Notes under the pieces: generated by a model | What the model saw: the letters and a program-made list of their open reading frames with translations, nothing else | Told to the model about the DNA's origin: nothing | Databases searched by the model: none | Assembly (NCBI RefSeq): GCF_014170375.1 | Contig: NZ_LZZW01000018.1 | Coordinates: 1-64,000, forward strand | Direction: 5' to 3' | From: Variovorax sp. UMC13 | GTDB lineage: Bacteria; Pseudomonadota; Gammaproteobacteria; Burkholderiales; Burkholderiaceae_C | Length of the DNA: 64,000 bases | Part shown: piece after piece, positions 44,152 through 52,479 of the stretch | Layout: the number at the start of each line of letters is the position of its first letter | Numbering within the stretch: the first letter of the stretch is position 1 | Position numbers and translations under genes: made by a program

Positions 44152-44650
44152 CGTTTCGCATTCCTTCGTTGTCAAATTGGCCGGTCAAGCCGGTTACTGA
44201 ATGTGACGGAATGTGAATAGGAGATGGGTTGATTTTCAAAAGTTCGGCGAAAGCTTGGGCAATATCGTTGATTTGTTCCGGATGAAGCGCAAGTCTTCGG
44301 AACAGTGGTTCCACCTGCTCGCGTTTTATGTCAGGCAGTGGGCGAACTAGATCTGCAAGAACCCTCAGGGCTGCGATGGGTTCGAGTAAAGGGGGCAGCA
44401 GCTCTTTTGCTAAGCGCGGGCTGAAGTCGCTGATGTCGCACTGCAGGCCAGTCGCGAAGCCCTTGGCGGCCTTGAGGCTCAGCGCTGAGGTGCCCGCCAA
44501 GAAATTGCCGACTGCGCCTTGGCTTCCGATGCCGTACTTCAGCGCGAACGCCGCTTGAGACATCGTCTTCTTCTTGTCCCAGATGGCAGAGAGCGCCGCG
44601 GCTTCGGCGCGGTGCTCATCTGTGATCGTCGCCTTGCGAGAGTTGGGCAT
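44108..44650 (-). CDS. Prophage CI-like repressor
   Basis: The 180-aa protein has an N-terminal helix-turn-helix (MSQAAFALKYGIGSQGAVGNFL, about residues 25-50) of the lambda-repressor type with the SALSLKAAKGFATGL helix after it. The C-terminal half has no LexA-like serine/lysine peptidase site, so induction would not be by RecA-driven self-cleavage of the usual kind. ATG 44650 is seven bases below a GATAAT -10 box, so the message is probably leaderless. A TTG ten codons upstream also lacks a ribosome site. It is divergent from the Cro-like gene. Confidence 0.78.
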   Translation of the reverse strand: MPNSRKATITDEHRAEAAALSAIWDKKKTMSQAAFALKYGIGSQGAVGNFLAGTSALSLKAAKGFATGLQCDISDFSPRLAKELLPPLLEPIAALRVLADLVRPLPDIKREQVEPLFRRLALHPEQINDIAQAFAELLKINPSPIHIPSHSVTGLTGQFDNEGMRNDGTNFQLPDAGKKR

Positions 44651-44656
44651 CTGCGG

Positions 44657-44685
44657 ATTATCAGGCGCGCTTTTAATCAAGTGGA
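44657..44685 (-). promoter_or_regulatory. Promoter of the repressor operon
   Basis: On the minus strand GATAAT (44662-44657) lies so that transcription begins at the A of the repressor ATG (44650). At 17 bases upstream the -35 hexamer is TCCACT, a poor match, beside the half-site at 44685-44691; this suggests activation by the bound repressor, as at lambda PRM. Confidence 0.6.
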
Positions 44686-44697
44686 TCAGCGGGACTG

Positions 44698-44726
44698 TTG
44701 ACGTAACGAAAAGCGCCGCTGATAAT
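44698..44726 (+). promoter_or_regulatory. Promoter of the Cro-like gene
   Basis: TTGACG (44698-44703), a 17-base spacer and GATAAT (44721-44726) form a strong promoter. Transcription should start at 44733-44734, the first base of the ATG, giving a leaderless message. The -10 box lies inside the palindromic operator. Confidence 0.75.
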
Positions 44727-44733
44727 CAGCGGC
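44715..44733. promoter_or_regulatory. 19-bp palindromic operator
   Basis: GCCGCTGATAATCAGCGGC is a perfect 9+1+9 palindrome covering the -10 box and start site of the Cro-like gene. Related half-sites lie at 44685-44691 and, as ATCAGGCG, at 44660-44667, so the whole intergenic region is covered. Confidence 0.75.
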
Positions 44734-44949
44734 ATGCACAACCTGAAATCCATTCGTGATCGTCTCGGAGTAACCCAGCAGGTCCTGGCCGGCGGCATCG
44801 GCTGTACGCAGGGGAACGTAGCGAACCTTGAGGCGGGCCAAGCGCTTCGCCCAGAGCTCGCTCAAAAACTCGTGGCTTTTGCGAAAGAACGCGGCATCGA
44901 ACTGACCTTCGACGACGTGTACTGCCAAGCGGAAGCTAAGGCGGTCTAG
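44734..44949 (+). CDS. Cro-like HTH regulator
   Basis: The 71-aa protein is a single XRE-type helix-turn-helix domain of the YdaS/Cro class (LGVTQQVLAGGIGCTQGNVA, NLEAGQALRPELAQKL). It is the first gene to the right of the operator, divergent from the repressor, and lacks any ribosome binding site because its ATG coincides with the predicted transcription start. It should act as the lytic switch protein competing for the same operators. Confidence 0.8.
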   Translation: MHNLKSIRDRLGVTQQVLAGGIGCTQGNVANLEAGQALRPELAQKLVAFAKERGIELTFDDVYCQAEAKAV

Positions 44950-45024
44950 GTGTTTTTTTGTCATGGCAGCAGTTTCAACGCGTTTGGTGATTGCGGGCTA
45001 TGGCGCTCTTTGTCTCCCATAGAT

Positions 45025-45504
45025 ATGAACATTCTTGACACAGTGCGCCGAATGGCGCGTGGTTATCCCGGCGGGACCGACGCCGTCGCACTTCGGTTGG
45101 GGAAATCCGCGTCGACATTCGAAAAGGAATTGCGAGGAGCTCCAGGCTTCAAGCTCGGCGCCGAGGACGCGGCCGACGTTTCTGCCATGTGCATGGATGT
45201 TCAAACCGAGAACGCGATGGCCTACGCGACCGCGATTGCTGTCCGCACCGGCTGCATGCTCGTACCACTGCCGATTGGCATCGATGTGAATGCCGATGAG
45301 TGCATGCGCGCTGCGGCCGAAACGTCCCGCGAAGCGGCCGAGCTGATCGCTGAGGTGCTGGGCTCATTGGCGGATGGCAATGTCAGCGACAACGAGCTGG
45401 CACGTGTAGATCGGGCGAGCGGGGAGCTGGTGGCGGCAATGCAGGCAATGCGGCGCGTCATGGCAGAGCGCAATAAAGCCAGCAAGCCACCGGTGCTCGA
45501 ATGA
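45025..45504 (+). CDS. CII-like phage regulatory protein (YmfL type)
   Basis: The 159-aa protein starts at ATG 45025 (MNILDTVRRMARGYPGGTDA). Its N-terminal half, with ALRLGKSASTFEKELRGAPG and GAEDAADVSAMCMDVQTENA, matches the phage regulatory CII/YmfL family of small DNA-binding proteins. The C-terminal 60 residues are helical (ETSREAAELIAEVLGSLADG). Its place as second gene of the rightward operon, just before the replication gene, fits a control function in the lysis-lysogeny decision. Confidence 0.75.
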   Translation: MNILDTVRRMARGYPGGTDAVALRLGKSASTFEKELRGAPGFKLGAEDAADVSAMCMDVQTENAMAYATAIAVRTGCMLVPLPIGIDVNADECMRAAAETSREAAELIAEVLGSLADGNVSDNELARVDRASGELVAAMQAMRRVMAERNKASKPPVLE

Positions 45505-45574
45505 GCCTCGAGGCTCCTCTGCGCCAGGAGCCGCAGGTCGCGGCCCTGGCGTCTAACTCTGCGTCGCGCATCGA

Positions 45575-47962
45575 ATGAGCGAGGCGCCTGAGTTCCCCGT
45601 GGTGGCTGCGCCCTTGTGGGCAGCGATCCCTCAATCGCTGGCCGCCAGGCAGCAATGGGTGCTGTGGAAGTTCGAACACAAAGAGGGGGCGAAGAAGCCG
45701 CAGAAGATGCCCTATTACGTGGGGGGCGGCAAGCGCGCTGGAGAGCAGGGCAGCGATCGCGATCGCCAGCGGCTAGCAACCCTGCCCGTCGTACGAAAGC
45801 GCTTTGAGGCTGGCGGTTGGACCGGCGTCGGTCTCGCTTTCCTCCCCGACGATGGCTTGATCGGCATTGACCTGGATGGTCAGCAAGAGCCCGACGGTAG
45901 TTGGTCAGACCGATGCAAGAACATCGTCGGCGCCTGCGACAGCTTCACCGAGATCTCGCCGAGCGGGAAGGGCGTGCACATCATCGTCGAAGGATCGACG
46001 AAGACGAACAAGGACAACGGCATCGGCGTCGAGGTCTTCTGCGGCAGCCAGTACTTCACGATCACCGCCAATCGTTTCCCCAACACTCCCGCTGAGGTGC
46101 AGGCGATCGACGAGATCGCGTTGAGACGTCTGCACAAGACGATCGACGACGCCAAGGCCGCGGCGAAGGCTGCCAAACAAGCACCTCCAAAGCCTTCGCG
46201 AACTCTACCTGCCGCGCAGCCAGCTGGTGATGGCGTGGACGACTTTCAGCGAGTCAAGGAAGCCGCGATGGCGAACTTCGGCGCGTGGGTGCCGGTGCTG
46301 TTCCCGAGTGCGGTCGCTGTCGGGTCGAAGTACCGCATCACCTCCAAGTCGCTCGGTCGAGATCTGCAGGAAGATCTGTCGATCGCGCCTGAAGGCATTT
46401 GCGACTTCGGCGTGGCCGACATGGGCGACCCTAAACAGGGCGCGCGCACACCGATCGACCTGGTGATGGAGTGGCTCCCGGCAGAGAAGCCAGCCGATGC
46501 ATTGAAGTGGCTCGCCCCGCTTGTCGGCGTCGAGCTCACCAAGCCCAAGCGGGCAAGCAAAAATCGCGACCTTGAGGCTCGCGCTGGCGGGCAGGGGGGC
46601 GGGCGTGAGGGGCCTCCTCCAGGCGGCGCTGTGCCGCCGTTGGACGACGACGATGGCGAGGCCTACGACAACGTCATGTCGAAGCTGGTGAAGGGCCGAG
46701 GGGGCCGGCCAGACGACTGTCGCGAGAACGTGCTGTACTGCATGCTCAACGATCCGGCCCTGCGCGGCCTGATCAAGAAGAACGACTTCAGCCAGCTCCT
46801 CGAGCGTAGCAAGGACGCGCCCTGGGGGCGCCCTGCAGGCGAGTGGGACGACGAAGACGACCTGATGCTGGGCGAGTACCTGCTCCGGCGATTCGGCCTC
46901 GGCATCAAGGGCAAGGGCACCCTGCGTGATGGCGTGCTGATGGCCGCGCGCCTCAGCAAGTACAACCCGATCGTCGACTGGATCCATGCCGAGAAATGGG
47001 ACGGCGTCCCCCGCATCGACCACTGGCTTGCTGACGTCTTCGAGGTCGAGGACCGACCGTACACGCGGCTGATCGGCCGCTGCTTCATGATGGGCCTGGT
47101 CAAGCGCGCGATCCAGCCAGGCTGCAAGTTCGACTACATGCTGATCCTGAAGGGTGAGCAGGGCTTGTCGAAGTCCGGCGCCTTCCGCGCGTTGGCCTAC
47201 CCGTACTTCACCGACAACGCGATCCGCATCGGCGACAAGGACAGCCAGATGGCCATGCAGCTCGCCTGGATCGTCGAGTCGGCCGAGCTGGAGTCGCTGA
47301 ACAAGTCGGAGACGACGCTGATCAAGCAGTTCCTCTCAGCCCAGGAGGACTGGTACCGGCCGCCTTATGGCTCGCAGATGGTCAAGCAGCCGCGGCACAG
47401 CGTCAACGTCGGCACGACCAACGCCGACACCTTCCTCAAGGACGCCACGGGTGACCGACGCTTCTGGCCGCTCGAGGTCAAGGTGGTGCATCTCGACATC
47501 CTGACGCAGCAGCGCGCGCAGCTACTGGCCGAGGCGCTGCATCGGCTCAACGAGGGCGAGCAGTACTGGCCCACCAGGCAGGAAGAGAAGGACCTGGTGT
47601 TCCCAGAGCAAGAGCCCTTCAAGCGCTCGGATCCGTGGGAGGACAACCTCGACGAGTATGTCAATGCCGACCACGGCACGCTGCCGGCCGACGTGCCTCG
47701 TCGCGACCGTGAATTCTTCCCCAGCACCGAGCTCTACGACAAGGCGCTCAACATCAAGGCGGACCGTATCGACGGCAACGGCCAGATGGATACCCGGATC
47801 GTCAACTGCATGCGGCAGCTGGGCTTTAAGCGGCACCGCGAGACCACTGGCAAGCGCCGGCGGGGCTACCTGCGCCTGCCGCCCGCAACACCCGTCCAGG
47901 CGCCCGCGCAAGCCGGTGTGCCGCCCGACAACCACGAGGAGGGCGATGACCTCCCGTTCTGA
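45575..47962 (+). CDS. PrimPol-VapE replication protein (primase/helicase)
   Basis: The 795-aa protein combines an N-terminal primase-polymerase-like region, with the metal pair in LIGIDLDG (about 95-102) and SPSGKGVHIIVEG (about 130-142), and a C-terminal VapE-type ATPase. The ATPase has a P-loop in LKGEQGLSKS (about 522-531), IVESAELESLNKSE as Walker B region, and the arginine finger DATGDRRFWPLEV. Such proteins start phage DNA replication at the phage origin. It is the only clear replication gene in the prophage segment, and a repeat-rich non-coding region follows it directly. Confidence 0.88.
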   Translation: MSEAPEFPVVAAPLWAAIPQSLAARQQWVLWKFEHKEGAKKPQKMPYYVGGGKRAGEQGSDRDRQRLATLPVVRKRFEAGGWTGVGLAFLPDDGLIGIDLDGQQEPDGSWSDRCKNIVGACDSFTEISPSGKGVHIIVEGSTKTNKDNGIGVEVFCGSQYFTITANRFPNTPAEVQAIDEIALRRLHKTIDDAKAAAKAAKQAPPKPSRTLPAAQPAGDGVDDFQRVKEAAMANFGAWVPVLFPSAVAVGSKYRITSKSLGRDLQEDLSIAPEGICDFGVADMGDPKQGARTPIDLVMEWLPAEKPADALKWLAPLVGVELTKPKRASKNRDLEARAGGQGGGREGPPPGGAVPPLDDDDGEAYDNVMSKLVKGRGGRPDDCRENVLYCMLNDPALRGLIKKNDFSQLLERSKDAPWGRPAGEWDDEDDLMLGEYLLRRFGLGIKGKGTLRDGVLMAARLSKYNPIVDWIHAEKWDGVPRIDHWLADVFEVEDRPYTRLIGRCFMMGLVKRAIQPGCKFDYMLILKGEQGLSKSGAFRALAYPYFTDNAIRIGDKDSQMAMQLAWIVESAELESLNKSETTLIKQFLSAQEDWYRPPYGSQMVKQPRHSVNVGTTNADTFLKDATGDRRFWPLEVKVVHLDILTQQRAQLLAEALHRLNEGEQYWPTRQEEKDLVFPEQEPFKRSDPWEDNLDEYVNADHGTLPADVPRRDREFFPSTELYDKALNIKADRIDGNGQMDTRIVNCMRQLGFKRHRETTGKRRRGYLRLPPATPVQAPAQAGVPPDNHEEGDDLPF

Positions 47963-48323
47963 CATCAACGCGCGCCTGGCTGGATGCCACGCGGATCGGT
48001 CTCGCCCCGTGCATGCGTCTGCGCGCACGGTCCTGACGCCACCGCCGTCCACCCTCGTCCACCCTCCGTCCATGGGGGGGTGGACGGCGCAAGCCGTTGA
48101 TTCCATTGCGTTATTTGCAATCGGTCCAGCCGTCCACCCTCCGCCTCGATTTCCTTCACACGTAGGTGCGTGCGCAGACAGGCGGGCGCGTGTCCGCGCG
48201 CGCTCGCGGGCGCAGCTCACCCACACCTGTTGGTCGGGTTGGACGGCTGGACCAACTCAACAGCCATGCGGGTTTCAGCCGTCCACCCTCCGTCCAGCAG
48301 GCCCAATCGAAAGGACCGATCCG
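47963..48323 (+). other. 361-bp gap with repeated GTCCACCCTC motifs, possible replication origin
   Basis: CGTCCACCCTC occurs at 48047, 48057, 48131 and 48280 (approximate first bases), with inverted copies GGGTGGACGGC at 48078-48088 and GGTTGGACGGC near 48238. An AT-richer stretch (ATTGCGTTATTTGCAATC, itself partly self-complementary) lies in the middle at 48105-48122. An open frame crosses the region but has skewed composition and no ribosome site. Its place behind the primase-helicase gene suggests an origin; no protein feature was found. Confidence 0.45.
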
Positions 48324-48635
48324 ATGAATCAGCCAGCAAAGCAGCCCGGCATGCGTGAGCGCATGCCTGATACGGCGCAGTGGATCGATGCGCGTCGCCT
48401 CGAGTGGGGCAAGGCCCACGTGGACGACTGCCTGCGCCGGGCTACCGTTGACAAAGAGCCCGGGCATTTCTATGCCATCGAGCGTGGCCACGTCGCCGGC
48501 ACGCCGTTCGCAGCCGACCACGAGGTCGCAGAGCTGCAGCGCTATGCCGTGCTGCATGCGTGCACCTTCGCCGCATTCATGCGGGAGCCGGTGCCAGTGC
48601 AGACGTCTGCACAAGGGGGCGGCCATGCGAATTGA
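48324..48635 (+). CDS. Hypothetical phage protein
   Basis: The 103-aa protein starts at ATG 48324 behind AAAGGAC. It is polar and without membrane segments (DTAQWIDARRLEWGKAHVDD, FYAIERGHVAGTPF, CTFAAFMREPVPVQTSAQGG). No family was recognised. Its 3' end contains a perfect 16-bp palindrome (48597-48612) related to two others in the prophage, and it overlaps the next gene by 11 nt. Confidence 0.65.
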   Translation: MNQPAKQPGMRERMPDTAQWIDARRLEWGKAHVDDCLRRATVDKEPGHFYAIERGHVAGTPFAADHEVAELQRYAVLHACTFAAFMREPVPVQTSAQGGGHAN

Positions 48636-49419
48636 CGTGCGCGACAACTTTCCCGCAGCGCAGGCCGCAATGCGCGCGAATGGCAAACAGGCACGCTTCG
48701 CCACGGCGGTAGCCCTCACGCGCACCGGCTCTGACGTGCGTGCAGAAGTGAAGGTTGGCATGCAGACCCGCTTCGATCGGCCGACGGCGTTCACGCTGAA
48801 CTCCCTGTTCCTCAAGCCGGCGACGAGGGAGGACCTGACGGCGCGCGTCTGGGTGAAGGACAGCGAGCGGCCCAGTCACTATCTGCTGCCTCAGATCATG
48901 GGCGGTGCCCGACAGCAAAAGCGCTTCGAGCAGCTGCTCGTGCAGCGTGGCGTGATGCGCGCGGGTGAGCGCGCTGTGCCTGGTGCGGGCGCCATCATCG
49001 ACAGCCACGGCAACATGGCACGCAGCCAGATCACCAAGATCCTCAGCCAGCTGCAGGCCTTCAACATGGCTGGCTTCGACGCCAACGCGACGAACAGCAA
49101 GCGCAGCGTTTCCAAGCGGAAGCGCGAGGCCTTCTTCTTCAGCACCGGGCCTGGCACCCATCCCTACGGCCGCCGCTCTTGGAAGCGAGGGCGCATGAAG
49201 CAGCACCTGGCGCGCGGCATTTGGTCGCGCATCTCGTTCGGTGCGATGTCGTCTGCAGTGCTGCCGGTGCTGCTGTTCGTCGACCGGGCGGCCTACAGCA
49301 AGCGTCTGCCCTTTGAGGAAATCTCCCAACGCACCATCGCGCGCGTGTTCCCGGGGCACTTCGATCGAGAGATGGCGAAGGCTTTGGCCACGGCCAAGCC
49401 GGTCAGGGGGGCCGCTTGA
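48625..49419 (+). CDS. Phage structural-type protein upstream of terminase (minor tail-like)
   Basis: The 264-aa protein starts MRIDVRDNFPAAQAAMRANG. It has a region often seen in phage virion proteins (FDRPTAFTLNSLFLKPAT, LLPQIMGGARQQKRFEQLL, IIDSHGNMARSQITKILSQL) and a basic C-terminal half (SVSKRKREAFFFSTGPG). It recalls the minor tail protein Z/neck protein type, but the match is by general impression. It is unusual for such a gene to stand upstream of the terminase small subunit. ATG 48625 overlaps the preceding gene. Confidence 0.55.
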   Translation: MRIDVRDNFPAAQAAMRANGKQARFATAVALTRTGSDVRAEVKVGMQTRFDRPTAFTLNSLFLKPATREDLTARVWVKDSERPSHYLLPQIMGGARQQKRFEQLLVQRGVMRAGERAVPGAGAIIDSHGNMARSQITKILSQLQAFNMAGFDANATNSKRSVSKRKREAFFFSTGPGTHPYGRRSWKRGRMKQHLARGIWSRISFGAMSSAVLPVLLFVDRAAYSKRLPFEEISQRTIARVFPGHFDREMAKALATAKPVRGAA

Positions 49420-49604
49420 TGGCTCGCTTGTGGACACAGCTCAAGCGCTGGGCATGCGCCCATCACTGCTACATCGAGGACATCAGAAGGGTCTCGCCGG
49501 GCAGTGTGCGGTGCGTCTGCGCCAAGTGCGGGCATACCCTCGACGCGCCCTACGGTATCGCGCTCAAAGCCCGCCTGATGCAGCGGTCAGGGACCGCTCG
49601 ATGA
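49419..49604 (+). CDS. Small zinc-ribbon phage protein
   Basis: The 61-aa protein starts at ATG 49419, sharing one base with the preceding stop. Cysteines at CAHHCYIED and VRCVCAKCGHTL give a plausible C-x3-C...C-x2-C zinc site. It has a basic ending. The function is unknown; it lies directly before the presumed packaging region. Confidence 0.55.
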   Translation: MARLWTQLKRWACAHHCYIEDIRRVSPGSVRCVCAKCGHTLDAPYGIALKARLMQRSGTAR

Positions 49605-49822
49605 CGCGCCCGTCCCTTCGTCGCCCTGTCGGACGCTCCTGGGGGGTGGCATCGGCGGCAAAACGCCTGTTTTGTTGCGTCAAAGCGACGTTTCTGCCGC
49701 CTTGCACCGTTTTGGTGCGATTTCGACCCCCCTGTCAAGGGTCCTCCCGGCAAGGCCTCGATACGGGTAATTCGGGGCGCGTTCATTTTCTAGTTCACCC
49801 ACTTTGCATAGGGTAAGTAAGC
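49605..49822 (+). other. 218-bp gap before terminase, candidate cos/packaging region
   Basis: No gene is seen. In lambda-like phages the cos site lies just upstream of the terminase small subunit; this gap is in that place. It contains several short inverted repeats, such as GCACCG/TTTTGGTGC near 49705-49720. The exact cut site cannot be read from sequence. Confidence 0.35.
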
Positions 49823-50329
49823 ATGTCGATCAAGGGTCAGGAACAGATCGCGGCGCTCTTCGGCGTGTCGCCCAAGACCATCACGGAGTGGCAAGTGATC
49901 GGCTTTCCCGTGGCGGTCCAGGGCGGGCCCGGCGTCGCGAGCGAGTACGACGCGCCGTCGTGCATCGCCTGGCTCGTGGATCGCGAAGTGCGCAAGGTGC
50001 GCGCGGAATCGCCGAAGGACCGGGTGTTGCGGCTACAGGGCGACAAAATCGAACAAGAGATGCTGCGCGAGCGTGGCTTGCTCATCCCTGCGGATCAGAT
50101 CGAACCGCTGTGGGCGAGCGCGGTGCTGGCCGCTCGCGAGTTCCTCCGCGGCGAGCCGCCGCGGCTGGCGTCCCTGTCGATAGGACTCGACAAGCCTGCG
50201 GTCGAACAGCTGCTGCGCGCAACCTTTGATGATTGCCTGAAGCGGCTGTCTGACTGGCGCGCACCAGGCGATGACGACGATGACGACCCCGAAGCAGATC
50301 GCGGCGACGAAGAGGATGAAGGCTCGTGA
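49823..50329 (+). CDS. Terminase small subunit (Nu1-like)
   Basis: The 168-aa protein has an N-terminal winged-helix DNA-binding domain (GQEQIAALFGVSPKTITEWQ) like lambda Nu1, which recognises cosB. A coiled middle (KDRVLRLQGDKIEQEMLRER) serves for dimerisation, and an acidic tail (DDDDDDPEADRGDEEDEGS) contacts the large subunit. It starts at ATG 49823 and overlaps the large subunit gene by 4 nt (GTGA). Confidence 0.85.
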   Translation: MSIKGQEQIAALFGVSPKTITEWQVIGFPVAVQGGPGVASEYDAPSCIAWLVDREVRKVRAESPKDRVLRLQGDKIEQEMLRERGLLIPADQIEPLWASAVLAAREFLRGEPPRLASLSIGLDKPAVEQLLRATFDDCLKRLSDWRAPGDDDDDDPEADRGDEEDEGS

Positions 50330-52479
50330 GATACGGCCCATCGTTGCCCCACAACCCCGACGCTTGGGCAGGGCAGGCGCTGCGCGCGATGTTCGCGCGC
50401 GTGTGGCGCAGGCTCAAGCCGCCGCCCCGCATCGATGGCGCGCAGTGGTCGACCAAGTACCGCGTGCTGAGCAACGAAGAGTCGGCGCTCAAAGGCCGCT
50501 TCAGTTGGGCCGTTTCGCCCGCGCTTCGCGAGATCGCTGCGATGGCCACCCAGCCATCGGTGCGAAAGATCGTTGTGCAGAAGAGCGCGCAGGTCGGCTA
50601 CACCGCAGGCATCGTCTGCAACATCATCGGCTACCACATCCACTATCGGCCGAGCGTCATCGTTGCCGCGTTCCCGCGCACCATGGCGGCCAAGGACTTC
50701 GCCGCCGAGAAGCTCGACCCCATGATTCTGAGCACCAAGGTGCTGAGCCGACGGATCATGATCAAGAGCCGGTCCCAAGGCAACAGCACGCTGCGCAAGC
50801 GGTTCGCGGGCGGCCTGATCAAGCTGGTCGGCACCAACAGCCCGAGCGACGTGAAGTCCACCAGCGCGCGCCTGGTCATCGTCGAGGAGCCTGACGACGC
50901 GGCGTCTGATGTGCGCGGGCAGGGCAGCTCGGTCAAGCTGCTCGAGGAGCGCGCCAAGACCTATCCCGATCACCTGATCCTGATCGGCGGAACGCCCACC
51001 GCGAAAGACGCGAGCGTAGTCGAGGACGAGATGCGGAAGACCGACAAGCGGTACTTCCATGTCCCCTGCCACGGGTGCGGCGATAGCCATGTGCCCGCCT
51101 GGGAGAACGTCACCATTCCCGAGGACCTCGACGCTCCATTGCACGAAGTCTATGGTCGCCATCAGCACGCCCGAGCCTTCTACGCATGCCCGCATTGCGG
51201 GGAGCTCTGGTCAGAGGAACAGCGGATCGCCAACATCCGGAGAGCCGAGCGCGATGGTGGCGGGTGGGTCGCAACGCAGGCGAGCGAGACGCCGGGCTAC
51301 TACCTGAACGAGCTGCTCAGCACTTTCGACGGCTCGCGCGTGCCGGTCCTGGCCCGCAAGTATCTCGAGGCGAAAGCGAACCTCGACAAGGGCGATGCGG
51401 GCGACATGATCGCCTTCACCAACAGCACGCTGGGATTGACTTGGGAGTACCGGGGCGAGCTGCCCGAGGAAGAGACCCTGCGCGCGCGCGCCATGAAATA
51501 CGCCGAATGGTCGTGCCCCGTCGGCGGCCTGGTGCCATTGATGACGGTCGACGTGCAGCATGACCGCCTGGCCGTCACCGTCTGGGTTGTCGGCCGCGGC
51601 GAAGAGATGTGGCTTGCCTACTGGGGCGAGCTCTTCGGCAAAACGGTGGTGGCGCACGATGGCGCGTGGATTGAGCTCGAGCAGTACATGGCCAGGCGTG
51701 TGCGGCACTCGACGGGCGCGGGTCTGCCGATGACTGCCGTAGCGATCGACAGCTCGGATGGTCAGACGAGCGATGCTGTGTACGCGTTCGTGCGCAAGCA
51801 TGACCGCAGCAACCGCCACGTCTACGCGATCAAGGGCGCCCCTGACGCGGTCGGCCGCGTCGAGATCTGGTCGCCGCCGAAGAAGATCGATCCGAACGTC
51901 CGCTCGACGAAAGCGGCCCGCGCCGGTATCAGCATCAGCATCATCGGTACAGCCAAGGCGAAGGACCTGATCCTGGGCTGGTCTGAACAGGCAGGTCGGG
52001 TCCGCCTCGAGGGCGAGGGCCCGGCGCGCATGCATTGGTATGAAGGTGTGCGGGACGACTTCTACGAGCAGCTCCTCAGCGAAATCAAGATCCCTGGCCG
52101 CGTGAACAAGAACGTGCGCGAATGGAAGCCGCGCACCGATCGCCGCAACGAGGCGCTCGATTGCACCGTCTACGCCGTGTGGCTCTCTCGGGCTCTTCGG
52201 CTTCATCTACGCAAGCCTGCCCAGTGGGACATGGCAGAGAGCCAGGTCCGCCAGGCGCCGCTGTTGGAAGAGGGCGATGATGGGGTCTACAGCCCTCCGA
52301 GCACGACGTCCGGCACATCAGCAGACCAGCCGGCCGCAGCCCCTTCTCAGCAGCCTTCCCCGCCATCCCAGCCTCCGGCGTCGCAAGTGCCAGTGCGGCC
52401 AACCCCTCTCGCGCGCCCGCACGCTGTGCCGCGCGCTCCTAGTTCTTTTGCCTCCGACGATTGGAGTGACCGCCTGTGA
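50326..52479 (+). CDS. Terminase large subunit (GpA family)
   Basis: The 717-aa packaging motor belongs to the lambda GpA type. The ATPase part has the Walker A-like VVQKSAQVGYTAG (about 83-95) and Walker B-like ARLVIVEEPDDAASD. A zinc-ribbon pair (VPCHGCGDS, YACPHCGEL) precedes the nuclease part (VPLMTVDVQHDRLAVTV, AIDSSDGQTSDAVYAFV). It cuts concatemers at cos and translocates DNA into the prohead. The start is GTG 50326. The last 70 residues are proline/serine-rich. Confidence 0.93.
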   Translation: MRYGPSLPHNPDAWAGQALRAMFARVWRRLKPPPRIDGAQWSTKYRVLSNEESALKGRFSWAVSPALREIAAMATQPSVRKIVVQKSAQVGYTAGIVCNIIGYHIHYRPSVIVAAFPRTMAAKDFAAEKLDPMILSTKVLSRRIMIKSRSQGNSTLRKRFAGGLIKLVGTNSPSDVKSTSARLVIVEEPDDAASDVRGQGSSVKLLEERAKTYPDHLILIGGTPTAKDASVVEDEMRKTDKRYFHVPCHGCGDSHVPAWENVTIPEDLDAPLHEVYGRHQHARAFYACPHCGELWSEEQRIANIRRAERDGGGWVATQASETPGYYLNELLSTFDGSRVPVLARKYLEAKANLDKGDAGDMIAFTNSTLGLTWEYRGELPEEETLRARAMKYAEWSCPVGGLVPLMTVDVQHDRLAVTVWVVGRGEEMWLAYWGELFGKTVVAHDGAWIELEQYMARRVRHSTGAGLPMTAVAIDSSDGQTSDAVYAFVRKHDRSNRHVYAIKGAPDAVGRVEIWSPPKKIDPNVRSTKAARAGISISIIGTAKAKDLILGWSEQAGRVRLEGEGPARMHWYEGVRDDFYEQLLSEIKIPGRVNKNVREWKPRTDRRNEALDCTVYAVWLSRALRLHLRKPAQWDMAESQVRQAPLLEEGDDGVYSPPSTTSGTSADQPAAAPSQQPSPPSQPPASQVPVRPTPLARPHAVPRAPSSFASDDWSDRL

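Noticed and set aside
47946..48323. Extension of the 103-aa gene upstream into the repeat region
   Set aside because: The frame is open, but residues are compositionally odd, and a good ribosome site stands only at ATG 48324.
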